This document shows, in pieces, positions 8,199 to 17,247 of a stretch of 64,000 nucleotides of DNA. The position numbers and the translations under genes were made by a program. This DNA is from Magnetococcus sp. PR-3. Lineage in GTDB: Bacteria; Pseudomonadota; Magnetococcia; Magnetococcales; Magnetococcaceae. The stretch spans positions 1-64,000 of the forward strand of contig NZ_JBAHUQ010000009.1 of assembly GCF_036689865.1 (NCBI RefSeq), given 5' to 3'. How positions within the stretch are numbered: position 1 is the first letter of the stretch; each line of letters opens with the position of its first letter. The notes below the pieces were generated by a model. That model worked only from the letters and a program-made list of their open reading frames with translations. It did no database searches and was not told the DNA's origin.

Positions 8199-9497
8199 TT
8201 ACCCCTTCCGGTGATCCACCACCCGTACCGCTTTACCTTGGGAACGGGGTACTTCACCGGGCATTTTCACCGCCACGCGACAGGAGATCCCGATGAAATC
8301 CTTAATATCCTTTAATGTCTTACTGGCCACACGATCCATCGCTTCCTGCCCCTGTTCAGCCAGGGGTACCGACGCTTCAACGTTGACCAGTAAAGAGTCC
8401 ATATTACCGTCACGGAACACTTCAATCTGCCAGAATGGCGAGAGTGTCTCCGTCTTTAACAACACCGCCTCAACCTGAGAGGGAAAGACGTTCACACCGC
8501 GAATAATCAACATATCGTCGGTACGTCCCATGGGTCTGGCCATGCGTACATGGGTCCGACCACACTTACAGGGTGAGGGGTCTAAAAAGCTGATATCCCG
8601 TGTGGCATAGCGGATAATGGGGAAGGCCTCTTTGCTCAGGGAGGTGATGACCAGCTCCCCTTTTTCGCCCACCGGCAACGGCTCACCGGAGTCGGGATCC
8701 ACCACCTCAACCATGAAGTGATCCTCCCACACATGCAGCCCTTTTTTGGCATGCACACACTCCTGGGCCACACCGGGGCCGATCAGCTCCGACAGACCAT
8801 AAATATCCACCGCATCAATATGCAGGCGTGACTCAATTTCATAGCGCATGGCCTCGGTCCAAGGTTCCGCGCCAAAAAAGCCCACCTTCACCGGCAGTTT
8901 ACGCATATCCAGCCCCATCTCCTCGGCCGCTTCCGCCAGGTTCAGCGCATAGGAGGGGGTGCAACAGATGGCATCAGGCAAAAAATCTTTAAGCAACATC
9001 AACTGCTTCTGGGTTTGCCCACCAGAGATAGGAATAACCATGCAGCCCAGCTCTTCGGCCCCGTAGTGAAAACCCAACCCCCCGGTAAACAGCCCATAAC
9101 CGTAGGCGTTCTGCACCCGGTCACCGGCCTTCAAACCGCCGGCGCCCAGGGAGCGGGCCATCAGGCTAGCCCAGGTTTTGACATCCCGGCGGGTATAGCC
9201 CACCACCGTCGGTTTACCGGTGGTGCCTGAGGAGGCATGCACACGCACCACCTGCTCTTTAGGCACCGAGAACATGCCAAACGGGTAGTTTTGGCGCAGA
9301 TGTTCCTTTTTGGTAAAGGGCAGATGCCGAATATCGGCCAGGGTCTGGATGTGGTGTGGTTTAACCCCCAACTCATCCATGGCTTCACGGTAGTGATCCA
9401 CCGTGGCGTAACAGCGCTCTACCGTATTTTGCAAGCGGCTTAGCTGGAGCTGCTGTAGATCCTCACGGGGCATCGATTCCAATTCAGGCTGAAACAT
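8199..9497 (-). CDS. paaK: Phenylacetate-CoA ligase
   Basis: A 432-residue AMP-forming ligase of the PaaK family. It has the adenylate motif ASSGTTGKPTVVGYT (about 85-100), YGLSELIGPGVAQEC, GELVITSLSKEA and the C-terminal GRTDDMLIIRGVNVFPSQVEAVL. It converts phenylacetate or other aryl acetates to CoA thioesters using ATP. The start at 9497 has AAGGAG 10 bp upstream; an upstream in-frame start at 9530 has no such site. PaaK next to IorAB is a common pairing. It can work after IOR in degradation, or before it in reductive carboxylation to aryl-pyruvates for amino acid synthesis. Confidence 0.93.
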   Translation of the reverse strand: MFQPELESMPREDLQQLQLSRLQNTVERCYATVDHYREAMDELGVKPHHIQTLADIRHLPFTKKEHLRQNYPFGMFSVPKEQVVRVHASSGTTGKPTVVGYTRRDVKTWASLMARSLGAGGLKAGDRVQNAYGYGLFTGGLGFHYGAEELGCMVIPISGGQTQKQLMLLKDFLPDAICCTPSYALNLAEAAEEMGLDMRKLPVKVGFFGAEPWTEAMRYEIESRLHIDAVDIYGLSELIGPGVAQECVHAKKGLHVWEDHFMVEVVDPDSGEPLPVGEKGELVITSLSKEAFPIIRYATRDISFLDPSPCKCGRTHVRMARPMGRTDDMLIIRGVNVFPSQVEAVLLKTETLSPFWQIEVFRDGNMDSLLVNVEASVPLAEQGQEAMDRVASKTLKDIKDFIGISCRVAVKMPGEVPRSQGKAVRVVDHRKG

Positions 9498-9697
9498 CTT
9501 CCAGGTACTCCTTACCCACCAACAGGTCACAAAAAAATGGTCCCCAGGGGTTAACCATCCCCCTTTATGGGTTCCTTCTAAGGGTGTCGGCCACCGATCT
9601 TTGGCCCGTCACAGGCTCCGCCCTGCTCCGGCCAACCACACCCTGCTCAACCACCGTCACCCCCCTTACAAGTGGGGTCTCACGGGCTCGCACAGCC

Positions 9698-10153
9698 CTA
9701 TAAGGGCTCTGAACTTTTAGGCTCCATCCAGTGGTCCACATGGTCGGAACGCATATAGGCGGTTCCTGAGTAGTGGGCCACATGGGTGCCATCTTCCTTA
9801 TGCACATTCACATCATAATGGCCGGTTTTGCGGCTACGGCTAAGCTGCTTGGCTTCGCAGATCAGCACCTCGCCCTCATAAGAAGGGGCCGAGAAGGTGA
9901 TGGAACAGGAGAGCGCCACCGCCACCTGCCCTTCACTGTTACAGGCCACACCAAAAATGGTATCGGCAAAGGCAAAGACCGCCCCACCGTGGATAATCCC
10001 CACCCCGTTGAGCATCTCCTTACTCACCACCATACGGGCCAACCCATAGCCGACATCGGCATCGGTAAACTCAATACCCAAGGTACGGGCAAAAGGGATG
10101 TCACACATCCAGCGGCCCACTTTTTGGGCCAAGGCCTTGGCATCGTCACTCAT
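9698..10153 (-). CDS. paaI: PaaI-type hotdog-fold thioesterase
   Basis: The 151-residue protein has the hotdog thioesterase signature of PaaI: GIIHGGAVFAFADTIFGVACNS (about 54-75) with the conserved HGG and acidic FAD, then SCSITFSAPSYEGEVL. PaaI enzymes hydrolyse aryl-CoA thioesters and may protect the CoA pool. It lies between the CBS-ACT gene (5-bp gap) and paaK (200-bp gap), so a housekeeping role for aryl-CoA in this pathway is likely. The C-terminal 12 residues extend past the fold. About 200 bp before paaK contain no other gene. Confidence 0.85.
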   Translation of the reverse strand: MSDDAKALAQKVGRWMCDIPFARTLGIEFTDADVGYGLARMVVSKEMLNGVGIIHGGAVFAFADTIFGVACNSEGQVAVALSCSITFSAPSYEGEVLICEAKQLSRSRKTGHYDVNVHKEDGTHVAHYSGTAYMRSDHVDHWMEPKSSEPL

Positions 10154-10158
10154 CGGTT

Positions 10159-10806
10159 TTACATATCCTCAGAAATCATATCGTAACCCCGGTCTTCCAA
10201 CGCCTTAACCAGCGCCTGGGGGTTGGCGGCCTTAAAGCGGATAATGACAATCCGCAGACCGGTTTTATCGGGGTGTAAGGGGGAGACAACCGTGGCGATA
10301 TAGCCCCCCAAAGCATTGATCCGCCCCAACAGCTCGGTCAACTTGCCGGGTGCATCGGACAGGTGCATGGCGATCCGGGCACTCTCTTTTAAGGTCGAGC
10401 CGGTGACATCCAAAAAAAAGTCCATCAGATCAGACTGGGTCACCACCCCCACGAGCTGATCGTGCGCATTTAAAACCGGCAAAAAACCGATCTCTTTTTC
10501 CCGCATCAGCACCCCAGCCTCTTCAATCAGGGTCTTGGGGCCGGTGGTCACCACCGCTTTTTCCATAATGGTCTGGGCGGTCACCTTGCTGAGCAGATAG
10601 TTGGCCTCAGAGACCGACAGGGTGGTCACCGCTGAGGGTTGGGCCCGCTCCAGATCATGGCTGGTCACCACCCCCACCAACGCCCCATCCTCCACCACCG
10701 GTAGATGATGAAAGCGGCGCGTACGCATCAGCTCATTCATCTCGGTCCAGGTCGCCGTGGGGGCGATGGCAACCACCTCCAGGGTCATGATGCGATCCAC
10801 ATACAT
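10159..10806 (-). CDS. AcuB-like CBS-CBS-ACT domain regulator
   Basis: The 215-residue protein has two CBS domains (residues about 1-60, beginning MYVDRIMTLEVVAI, and 75-135, TIMEKAVVTTGPKTLIEEA) and a C-terminal ACT domain (about 140-215, ESARIAMHLSDAPGKLTELLGRINALGGYIATV). CBS pairs usually bind adenine nucleotides and ACT domains bind amino acids. This architecture matches AcuB-like proteins that often accompany Liv-PaaK-Ior genes. The start at 10806 follows AGAGGAAAG; an upstream in-frame ATG at 10863 lacks support. A plausible role is sensing energy charge and an amino acid to set flux through the pathway (inference). Confidence 0.85.
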   Translation of the reverse strand: MYVDRIMTLEVVAIAPTATWTEMNELMRTRRFHHLPVVEDGALVGVVTSHDLERAQPSAVTTLSVSEANYLLSKVTAQTIMEKAVVTTGPKTLIEEAGVLMREKEIGFLPVLNAHDQLVGVVTQSDLMDFFLDVTGSTLKESARIAMHLSDAPGKLTELLGRINALGGYIATVVSPLHPDKTGLRIVIIRFKAANPQALVKALEDRGYDMISEDM

Positions 10807-10994
10807 GGGCTTTCCTCTGCTCCGTTTAAACGTCACAACAACCAAACCATGGCCTGCACCCAACAGGGCCCGCCAAGCCGACTCCCCTACTCACCCCGCA
10901 TACCGACTGCACCGGGCCGATCAGGGGAGCCTGTCACGGTGGGGCCACCGCGCTTAACAGCCCTGACCAGGCCGCACGCGCTAACAACGCGGGT

Positions 10995-11720
10995 TTAGTG
11001 GCCCAGATAGGCCTTTTTAATCGCTTCATCATTAAGCAGCGCCTTACCCGCCCCCTCCATCGCCACCCGCCCGGTCTCCAGCACGTAGCCCCGGTGGGCG
11101 ATGGTGAGCGCCGCACGGGCGTTTTGCTCGACCAACAGGCAGGTTAAACCCTGTTCACGGTTTAGGGTTTTGATCACCCGTAAAATCTCCGCCACCAGCA
11201 GGGGCGCCAACCCCATGGAGGGTTCATCCAACAACAGCAGCTTGGGTTTGCCCATCAACGCCCGACCAATGGCCACCATCTGCTGCTGCCCTCCCGAGAG
11301 GGAACCGGCGGCGTCGTGGCGTTTCTCTTTTAAAATGGGGAACAGATCATAGATCCACTGCAGGGTCTCGCTCAGCCAAGCTTGCTGGTTGCGCTGGGCA
11401 TAGCCCCCCAGCACCAGATTATCCTCAACCGATAGGGCAGAGAACATCTGCCGCCCTTCTGGCACATGCCCCATCCCCATTTGGGTCCGTAGGTGGGCTG
11501 CGGTTTTGGTAATGTTGGTGCCCGCAAACTCAACCTGCCCAGCCGCCATGGGTTGCACCCCTGAGAGGGTACGCAGCAGCGTGGTCTTACCGGCGCCATT
11601 GGCCCCAACAATGGCCACCAGCTCACCGGTGTGGACCGTCAGGGCAATCTCTTCTATGGCGGTTACCCGGCCATAGCGGCTGCTTAAACCCGCGACCTGT
11701 AACATGACTTCAGAGGCCAT
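10995..11720 (-). CDS. livF: High-affinity branched-chain/aromatic amino acid ABC transporter ATPase
   Basis: The 241-residue ATPase has Walker A GANGAGKTT, Q-loop region, signature LSGGQQQMVAIGRAL, and Walker B LLLLDEPSMGLAP. The spacing GHVPEGRQMF is typical of LivF. The start at 11720 overlaps the livG end by 11 bp; the in-frame ATG at 11705 (MLQVAG) is an alternative. It is last in the transporter operon livK-livH-livM-livG-livF. It energises uptake at the inner membrane with LivG. Confidence 0.92.
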   Translation of the reverse strand: MASEVMLQVAGLSSRYGRVTAIEEIALTVHTGELVAIVGANGAGKTTLLRTLSGVQPMAAGQVEFAGTNITKTAAHLRTQMGMGHVPEGRQMFSALSVEDNLVLGGYAQRNQQAWLSETLQWIYDLFPILKEKRHDAAGSLSGGQQQMVAIGRALMGKPKLLLLDEPSMGLAPLLVAEILRVIKTLNREQGLTCLLVEQNARAALTIAHRGYVLETGRVAMEGAGKALLNDEAIKKAYLGH

Positions 11721-12489
11721 CAGTCAACGCTCCATCCCCCAGGTAGGCTTCGATCACACGGGGGTTATCACGGATCTCCGCAGGGCTACCCTCGGCCAAC
11801 TTACTGCCAAAATCCAGCACCAGCAGCTGTTGGGAAATCCCCATCACCAGCTCCATATTGTGCTCCACCAACATGACGGTTATGCCACTTTGGGCCAATT
11901 TTTCAATTAACGCCCCCATCACCGCCGTCTCGGTATCGTTCAACCCTGCCGCGGGTTCATCCATCAGCAACAGCTTGGGTTCGCTGGCCAGGGCACGGGC
12001 CACTTCCAGACGTTTCAACTCACCATATGGCAGGGCATCGGCATCGCGCCCCTCCAGGTGGGAGAGCCCGCAAAAAGCCAGCGCGTCACGGGCTTGCTCC
12101 TGCATCAAACGGTCCTCTTTAACCGCTGAGGGCAAGCGCAGTGCAGCCGCCCAAAAGCCCGCCTGACCATGGCGATGCCGCCCCACCAGGACATTCTCTA
12201 ACGCTGACATATTGAAAAAAATTTGAGGGGTCTGGAAGGTTCGGGATATCCCCATGGCCGCCATGGTGTGGGGTTCGGCCCCAACCACCGCTTGATCGTT
12301 ATAAAAGATCTGCCCAGAGCTCGGGGTGTAGATACCCGACAGCAGATTAAACAGGGTGGTTTTACCGGCACCATTAGGACCGATCACCGAGAAGATCCCC
12401 CCCTGCTCCACCGCAAAGCTCAGCTCAAAAATGGCCGAGACCCCACCAAAGCTTTTGGTTAAATGGTCGGTACGCAGCAAGCTACTCAT
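11710..12489 (-). CDS. livG: High-affinity amino acid ABC transporter ATPase
   Basis: The 259-residue ATPase has Walker A GPNGAGKTTLFNLLSG, the LivG-typical GISRTFQTPQIF, signature LPYGELKRLEVARAL and Walker B LLLMDEPAAGLND. The YGE in place of SGG in the signature is usual for LivG. It overlaps livM by 4 bp. It pairs with LivF to drive import by the LivHM channel. Confidence 0.92.
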   Translation of the reverse strand: MSSLLRTDHLTKSFGGVSAIFELSFAVEQGGIFSVIGPNGAGKTTLFNLLSGIYTPSSGQIFYNDQAVVGAEPHTMAAMGISRTFQTPQIFFNMSALENVLVGRHRHGQAGFWAAALRLPSAVKEDRLMQEQARDALAFCGLSHLEGRDADALPYGELKRLEVARALASEPKLLLMDEPAAGLNDTETAVMGALIEKLAQSGITVMLVEHNMELVMGISQQLLVLDFGSKLAEGSPAEIRDNPRVIEAYLGDGALTDGL

Positions 12490-13439
12490 CGCACCGCCTC
12501 CGCACCCGGTTTAAAGCGGGTGAACAGCCGCACCATGGCCACCCACACCCCCTGGGGCAAAAAGATCATCAGGGCCATCATAATGCCCCCGAGAATTAGC
12601 ATTTCATATTCATCAAACAGCACCAACACCTCAGGCAGTAGGGTCAGCACAGCCGCGCCAAACACCGCCCCATAGGTGGAGGCCAAGCCCCCAAGCACCA
12701 CCATCACCACCAGCTCAATCGAGAAGTGGAAACCAAAGGTCTCAGGACTGACAAACCCTTGTTGATGGGCAAACAGAGAGCCCGCCACGGAGGCAAACAG
12801 GGCGGAGACCACAAAAATTTTAACTTTAATGGTGGCGGTATCCACCCCCATCATCTGCGCGCCAACCTCTGAACCATGCAGGGCACGCAACCCATGCCCC
12901 ACGCGGGAGGCCACCAGGTTTAGGGCGATCCAGACCGAGATCAGCATGGCCACCATCGCCACCCCGTACCACTGCAGGTCGGTTTCGATCATCCAACCAA
13001 ACAGGGCGAGCGGTGGGATATCACTCAGGCCATCCGGGCCGCCGGTAATCTCCACCGGCTGCACCATAAGGATGTTGCAGATAATGCCAAAGCCCAGCGT
13101 GGCCATAGCCAGATAGTGCCCTTTTAGGCGGAGCACCGGACGGGCAATACCCCAGGCGACAATAAAGGTTGCCCCCATCCCCACCACCATGGCCAACCAG
13201 GGGTTCAGACCAAAGTTGGTGGTGAGCAGACCACTGCTGTAGGCACCGATGCCAAAGAAGGCCGCATGGCCCAGCGAGATCTGCCCGCCATAGCCGATGA
13301 GCAGGTTTAACCCCACCGCCATCATGGCGTTAAAGGCGATCATGGTGCCCACAACGGTGACGTAGTAGTTATCCGGGAACAGGACCGGCAGCGCCGCTAC
13401 CAGCACCACCAGGGCCAAAAAGCTCAGCAGACGCCTCAT
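12486..13439 (-). CDS. livM: High-affinity amino acid ABC transporter permease
   Basis: The 317-residue membrane protein has about eight to ten hydrophobic segments and the LivM family stretch GLNLLIGYGGQISLGHAAFFGIGAY near residue 45, plus RPVLRLKGHYLAMATLGFG, the permease loop contacting the ATPases. It overlaps livH and livG by 4 bp each, as expected for equimolar complex subunits. Confidence 0.92.
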   Translation of the reverse strand: MRRLLSFLALVVLVAALPVLFPDNYYVTVVGTMIAFNAMMAVGLNLLIGYGGQISLGHAAFFGIGAYSSGLLTTNFGLNPWLAMVVGMGATFIVAWGIARPVLRLKGHYLAMATLGFGIICNILMVQPVEITGGPDGLSDIPPLALFGWMIETDLQWYGVAMVAMLISVWIALNLVASRVGHGLRALHGSEVGAQMMGVDTATIKVKIFVVSALFASVAGSLFAHQQGFVSPETFGFHFSIELVVMVVLGGLASTYGAVFGAAVLTLLPEVLVLFDEYEMLILGGIMMALMIFLPQGVWVAMVRLFTRFKPGAEAVR

Positions 13440-14311
13440 ACCCGCGCCCCCTGTTTTTTACCAAACAGCCCACTGGGACGGAAAAACAGCACAAACAGAA
13501 TGACAATAAAGGCGATGGCATCTTTGTAGCCGGAGTCGATCAACCCCGCCCCTAAAGACTCCAACACCCCCAAAATCACCCCACCAGCCACCGCCCCCAT
13601 GGGGGAACCCATGCCCCCCAGGATGGCGGCACAAAACCCTTTAAGCCCCAGCATCATGCCGGACTCATAACTGGCCAGACTAATGGGCGCCACCAGCACC
13701 CCCGCCGCCGAACCCAACGCCGCCGATAAACCGTAGGAGAAAAGCAGCATGCGCCGCACCGGTATACCCGCCAGCGCGGCGGCCATGGGGTTTTCGGAAC
13801 AGGCAAGAATCGCCTTCCCCGTCAAGGTCTTATTAAAGAAGCGATGCACCCCAAACACCAGCAGTGCCGTGACCCCCATGACCCACAGGTTTTGGGGCAA
13901 CAGGGTCGCACCGCCAATATGAATGGGGGTATCACCAGAGAAGTGCGGCAGCGCATGGAACTGTTTACCCCAGATCAGCAGCGCCGCCCCCCGCAAAAAG
14001 ACCGAGGCACCAATGGTGATAATAATAACCGCCACCACCGAGGCCCCACGGGCCTGGGCAATGGCAAAGCGTTCCAGCGCCAACCCCACCAGCACGGTCA
14101 TGGCCATAGCCGCCAGAATCGCCACCGGTAGCGGGGCCCCACCAGAGACCATGGCGATGGCCCCCATGGCCCCCACCATCACGAACTCCCCCTGGGCAAA
14201 GTTCACCACCCCAGAGGCGTTATAGATAATGGCAAACCCCAGCCCCACCAGGGCATAGGTCGCCCCCAGTGTGATGCCAGTTAGCAGGTATTGCAGCAGT
14301 GCATCCATCAT
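13436..14311 (-). CDS. livH: High-affinity amino acid ABC transporter permease
   Basis: The 291-residue membrane protein has the LivH N-terminus LTGITLGATYALVGLGFAIIYNASGVVNFAQGEFVMVGA and the later GIPVRRMLLFSYGLSAALGSAAGVL. About eight transmembrane segments are visible. Two ATGs (14311 and 14308) are adjacent. It is 18 bp downstream of the binding-protein gene and forms the channel with LivM. Confidence 0.92.
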   Translation of the reverse strand: MMDALLQYLLTGITLGATYALVGLGFAIIYNASGVVNFAQGEFVMVGAMGAIAMVSGGAPLPVAILAAMAMTVLVGLALERFAIAQARGASVVAVIIITIGASVFLRGAALLIWGKQFHALPHFSGDTPIHIGGATLLPQNLWVMGVTALLVFGVHRFFNKTLTGKAILACSENPMAAALAGIPVRRMLLFSYGLSAALGSAAGVLVAPISLASYESGMMLGLKGFCAAILGGMGSPMGAVAGGVILGVLESLGAGLIDSGYKDAIAFIVILFVLFFRPSGLFGKKQGARV

Positions 14312-14329
14312 AGTGGTCGGTGACCTGTC

Positions 14330-15472
14330 TTACTTAACGATGGTCCAGTTACCATTTTTGATTTCCAACATCTTAAAGGCATCCATACCCAGCCCCAGAT
14401 GATCCGTGGCGCTCATGTTGAACACACCACCGGTACCCACAAAGCCCTGGGTCTTCTCAATTTCATCCCGGATTTTTCTGGAATCCAGACTATTGGCACG
14501 ATCAATGGCCTGCAGAACCACCATCAAACCATCATAGGCGTGCCCACCAAAGGTTGAGACGGAACCATGCTTGGCTTCATAGCTGTTTTTATAGTCCAGC
14601 AGCACCTGTTTTTGGGGGTCACTATCGGGCAGGCTTTCGGCCACCAGCAGCGCGGCGGCGGGCAGACGTACCCCTTCAGCCGCTTTACCTGCCAGCTGAA
14701 TGAATTTTTTAGAGGCCACACCGTGGGACTGATAGAGCGGCACAGTAATACCCAACTGGCGCACGTTGCGGGTCACGATGGCGGGACCGGAGCCCAGACC
14801 AAAGTTTAAAATCGCCTGGGCGTCGGTGGTACGGATTTTGGTCAACTGGGCGGTCATATCGGTATCTTTTTTACCGTAGGACTCATCGGCCACAATTTTA
14901 ATACCATACTGAGGGGCCAGGGCCTGGCTTTGGGTACGACCGGATTTATCAAAACCACCATCACCGGTGATCAAGGCAATTTTGGAGATACCACGGGCCT
15001 TCATATCGGTAAAGATCTTGGCCGCCGCCATACGGTCGGTATGGGGCATTTTAAAGGTCCACTTCTGTACCGGTTCGATAATCTTTACCGACCCAGCCAG
15101 GGAGACAAAAGGCACCCGGGCCCGTTTGATATCTGGCATAACCGCAATGGATGAGCCCGAGGTGGTCCCCCCCACAATGGCGTGGACCCGATCTTTTTTA
15201 AGCAGACGCTTGGCAAACTTCACCGCCATTTTGGCTTGGGTGCCGGTGTCATAGTGGATCAGCTCGACCTGACGGCCATCGATCCCACCCTTGGCGTTGA
15301 CTTTATCCACATACATTTTCAGGGTCTTTAGCTCCGGGTCCCCCAAAAAGGAGGCCGGACCGGTGACCGACAAAAAGGTACCAATTTTAATATTCTCTGC
15401 CTGGGCTGTAGCCACACCCAGACCTAAACTGACAACCGCAGCGGCCATGGTTAGATTTTTTTTGAACGACAT
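14330..15472 (-). CDS. Periplasmic branched-chain/aromatic amino acid-type binding protein
   Basis: The 380-residue protein begins with a clear signal peptide (MSFKKNLTMAAAVVSLGLGVATAQA then ENIKIG) and continues as a type I periplasmic binding protein of the LivJ/LivK kind: FLSVTGPASFLGDPELKT, HAIVGGTTSGSS, ALITGDGGFDKSG, TFGGHAYDGLMVV. The start at 15472 has AAGGAG 8 bp upstream. Family members bind leucine, phenylalanine, aromatic acids or short amides; the ligand here is unknown but the neighbouring paaK-iorAB suggests an aromatic compound. It heads the transporter genes. Confidence 0.9.
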   Translation of the reverse strand: MSFKKNLTMAAAVVSLGLGVATAQAENIKIGTFLSVTGPASFLGDPELKTLKMYVDKVNAKGGIDGRQVELIHYDTGTQAKMAVKFAKRLLKKDRVHAIVGGTTSGSSIAVMPDIKRARVPFVSLAGSVKIIEPVQKWTFKMPHTDRMAAAKIFTDMKARGISKIALITGDGGFDKSGRTQSQALAPQYGIKIVADESYGKKDTDMTAQLTKIRTTDAQAILNFGLGSGPAIVTRNVRQLGITVPLYQSHGVASKKFIQLAGKAAEGVRLPAAALLVAESLPDSDPQKQVLLDYKNSYEAKHGSVSTFGGHAYDGLMVVLQAIDRANSLDSRKIRDEIEKTQGFVGTGGVFNMSATDHLGLGMDAFKMLEIKNGNWTIVK

Positions 15473-15498
15473 CAGCACATCTCCTTAGCGCAGCTGTA

Positions 15499-16830
15499 TT
15501 AGAAGCGGTAGTTCAGTTCAAAACGCGCAAAGTGGGCGTTATCTTCATCCGCGGCATAGTAGTCACCGGGGTTCAGGAACTCATAAACCATGTGGCCACT
15601 CCAGCTCTTATCCATTTTATAGGTCAGTTTGCTGGCCAACAGGGCACCCCGGTTTTTACCGGTACCCGGACCATCATCGGTATCCGCCAAGATCATGTGA
15701 CCACGCAGCTTACCGGCCAGTTTGTCGGTCAACTGAGCGCTCACACCCACAGAGGGGGTGATGATATTGCTGTAGTTACCGGGGAAGTTGTTGGAGGTGT
15801 TGTTGGCGGTGACGCCATCACCAATGACACTGTAGACATACAGTTCACTAAACTGGGGCCACTGCCCCCAAACCTGGTGCCAGCCCTCTTCATCGGTGGT
15901 ATTGGGATCATCACCGGAGAGGTAGTATAGGCTCAGGTCGGCTACGGGCTTCATGCTCTCAGCCACGGGCAGCTTGTACTTAAGGGTAAAGTCAAACAGG
16001 TGGGCGTCACTAAAGTCGATCCCCCCTTGGCGCTCGCCCCACTGGGTTGCCAGCTCTATGTTTGCCGACAGTCGGTCACTGAACTTTGGCATAAAGCGGG
16101 CCCCCACGGTGTGCAGGTCGGCATCGTTACCGTCCCCATGGGTATCTTCATGTTTAAAGACGTAATAGTACTCCTGCTTAACCGAGTACTTGTTGTTTTT
16201 AATATAGATACCACCACCACGACCATCGTAACCGGCCAGCTGGCGCTCTTTGCTGTGCAGAGCAAAGTCATCTTCATCATTGTTGGCCATGGCAAACAGA
16301 TCCACCGAATAGTCGGGCATCTTGTAGCTGGCACGAACGGCGTTATGGTAGATGGTACGGGAACCATCCCCGGGGGTGCCTTCCAAAATCACCTTACCGG
16401 TGCCGTAGATCAACGCCTGACGACCAATGCGTAGGTCCAGCTTACCGCCGAGCAGCTTGGTGAAGTCCAGGTAGAACTCATCAAACACAAACTCCGAGAT
16501 AAAGCGCTTGCTCACACCGGGCTGGGCACCACTGGAGTCTTTATCATTAAAATAGTCCCAGAACTCATTGGTCACCCGCGCTTTAAAGGCGGTGTTGTCC
16601 GTCATCTGGTAACGACCCCATAGGCGGCTACGGGTACGGTGGTAGAGCCACGGTGCTAAAATGGTTCCGCCCAATTGGGATGAAAGGGGAATTTCATCCA
16701 TGTTCACAACCCGAAAGCGCACATCACCGCCCCAGGTAAAGGGATCGCCCTTTTTATCTTCGGCCAAAGCCGTTGTGGTCATGGAGAAGGCCAACATGGA
16801 GGCCGCCAAGGTCATACCCGTCTTGTTCAT
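15499..16830 (-). CDS. Outer-membrane porin, alginate-export-like beta barrel
   Basis: The 443-residue protein has a signal peptide (MNKTGMTLAASMLAFSMTTTALA) and alternating beta strands with aromatic girdles, ending in a typical C-terminal barrel strand (HFARFELNYRF, final Phe). LGGKLDLRIGRQALIYGTGKVILEG resembles the alginate export/AlgE-like porin family, whose members transport diverse small substrates. The start at 16830 is the signal-peptide ATG; an upstream in-frame extension to 16899 would disrupt the signal. It is first in the minus-strand transport set, 26 bp before the binding-protein gene, so it likely lets the same substrate cross the outer membrane. Confidence 0.82.
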   Translation of the reverse strand: MNKTGMTLAASMLAFSMTTTALAEDKKGDPFTWGGDVRFRVVNMDEIPLSSQLGGTILAPWLYHRTRSRLWGRYQMTDNTAFKARVTNEFWDYFNDKDSSGAQPGVSKRFISEFVFDEFYLDFTKLLGGKLDLRIGRQALIYGTGKVILEGTPGDGSRTIYHNAVRASYKMPDYSVDLFAMANNDEDDFALHSKERQLAGYDGRGGGIYIKNNKYSVKQEYYYVFKHEDTHGDGNDADLHTVGARFMPKFSDRLSANIELATQWGERQGGIDFSDAHLFDFTLKYKLPVAESMKPVADLSLYYLSGDDPNTTDEEGWHQVWGQWPQFSELYVYSVIGDGVTANNTSNNFPGNYSNIITPSVGVSAQLTDKLAGKLRGHMILADTDDGPGTGKNRGALLASKLTYKMDKSWSGHMVYEFLNPGDYYAADEDNAHFARFELNYRF

Positions 16831-17247
16831 ATAGTCCACCCCATAGCGTGTTACAGAGCACCTAAACCACGTTTTTGCCATCATTTTCATGAATGACATA
16901 ACGGTTTAGTGCCCAATAAAGCCCAATTTGTCGTGTGATAACCTTCAATTCATAGCAATATTTCCACCACAAAGCAAACGGAAGTTACGAAAAACAAACA
17001 CATATTATACAAACATCATTATTGAAAATATGTTTTTAACTGTATATAAATTTCATTCCCTCCATCTGCCTCTTTTTTGGGCTTTGTATTTATTGAGCTA
17101 TCTCGCGCACCAATGACATTCATCAAAATCATACCAACTTAGGTCTAGATTCATTTTAATGATGATCCTTTTGCCCCCTGCATTACCCGCCTATACTTTC
17201 TTCCATTCACCCACTATTGAGACCCGCCCCCAGCCAAGGAGCCCCCC
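16831..17247. promoter_or_regulatory. AT-rich divergent promoter region between porin operon and hisC
   Basis: About 410 bp of clearly AT-rich sequence (notably 16920-17160) separate the minus-strand porin gene from the plus-strand hisC. Both promoters must lie here. I see no unambiguous operator or -35/-10 pair and no gene; the open frames are short. Confidence 0.5.
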
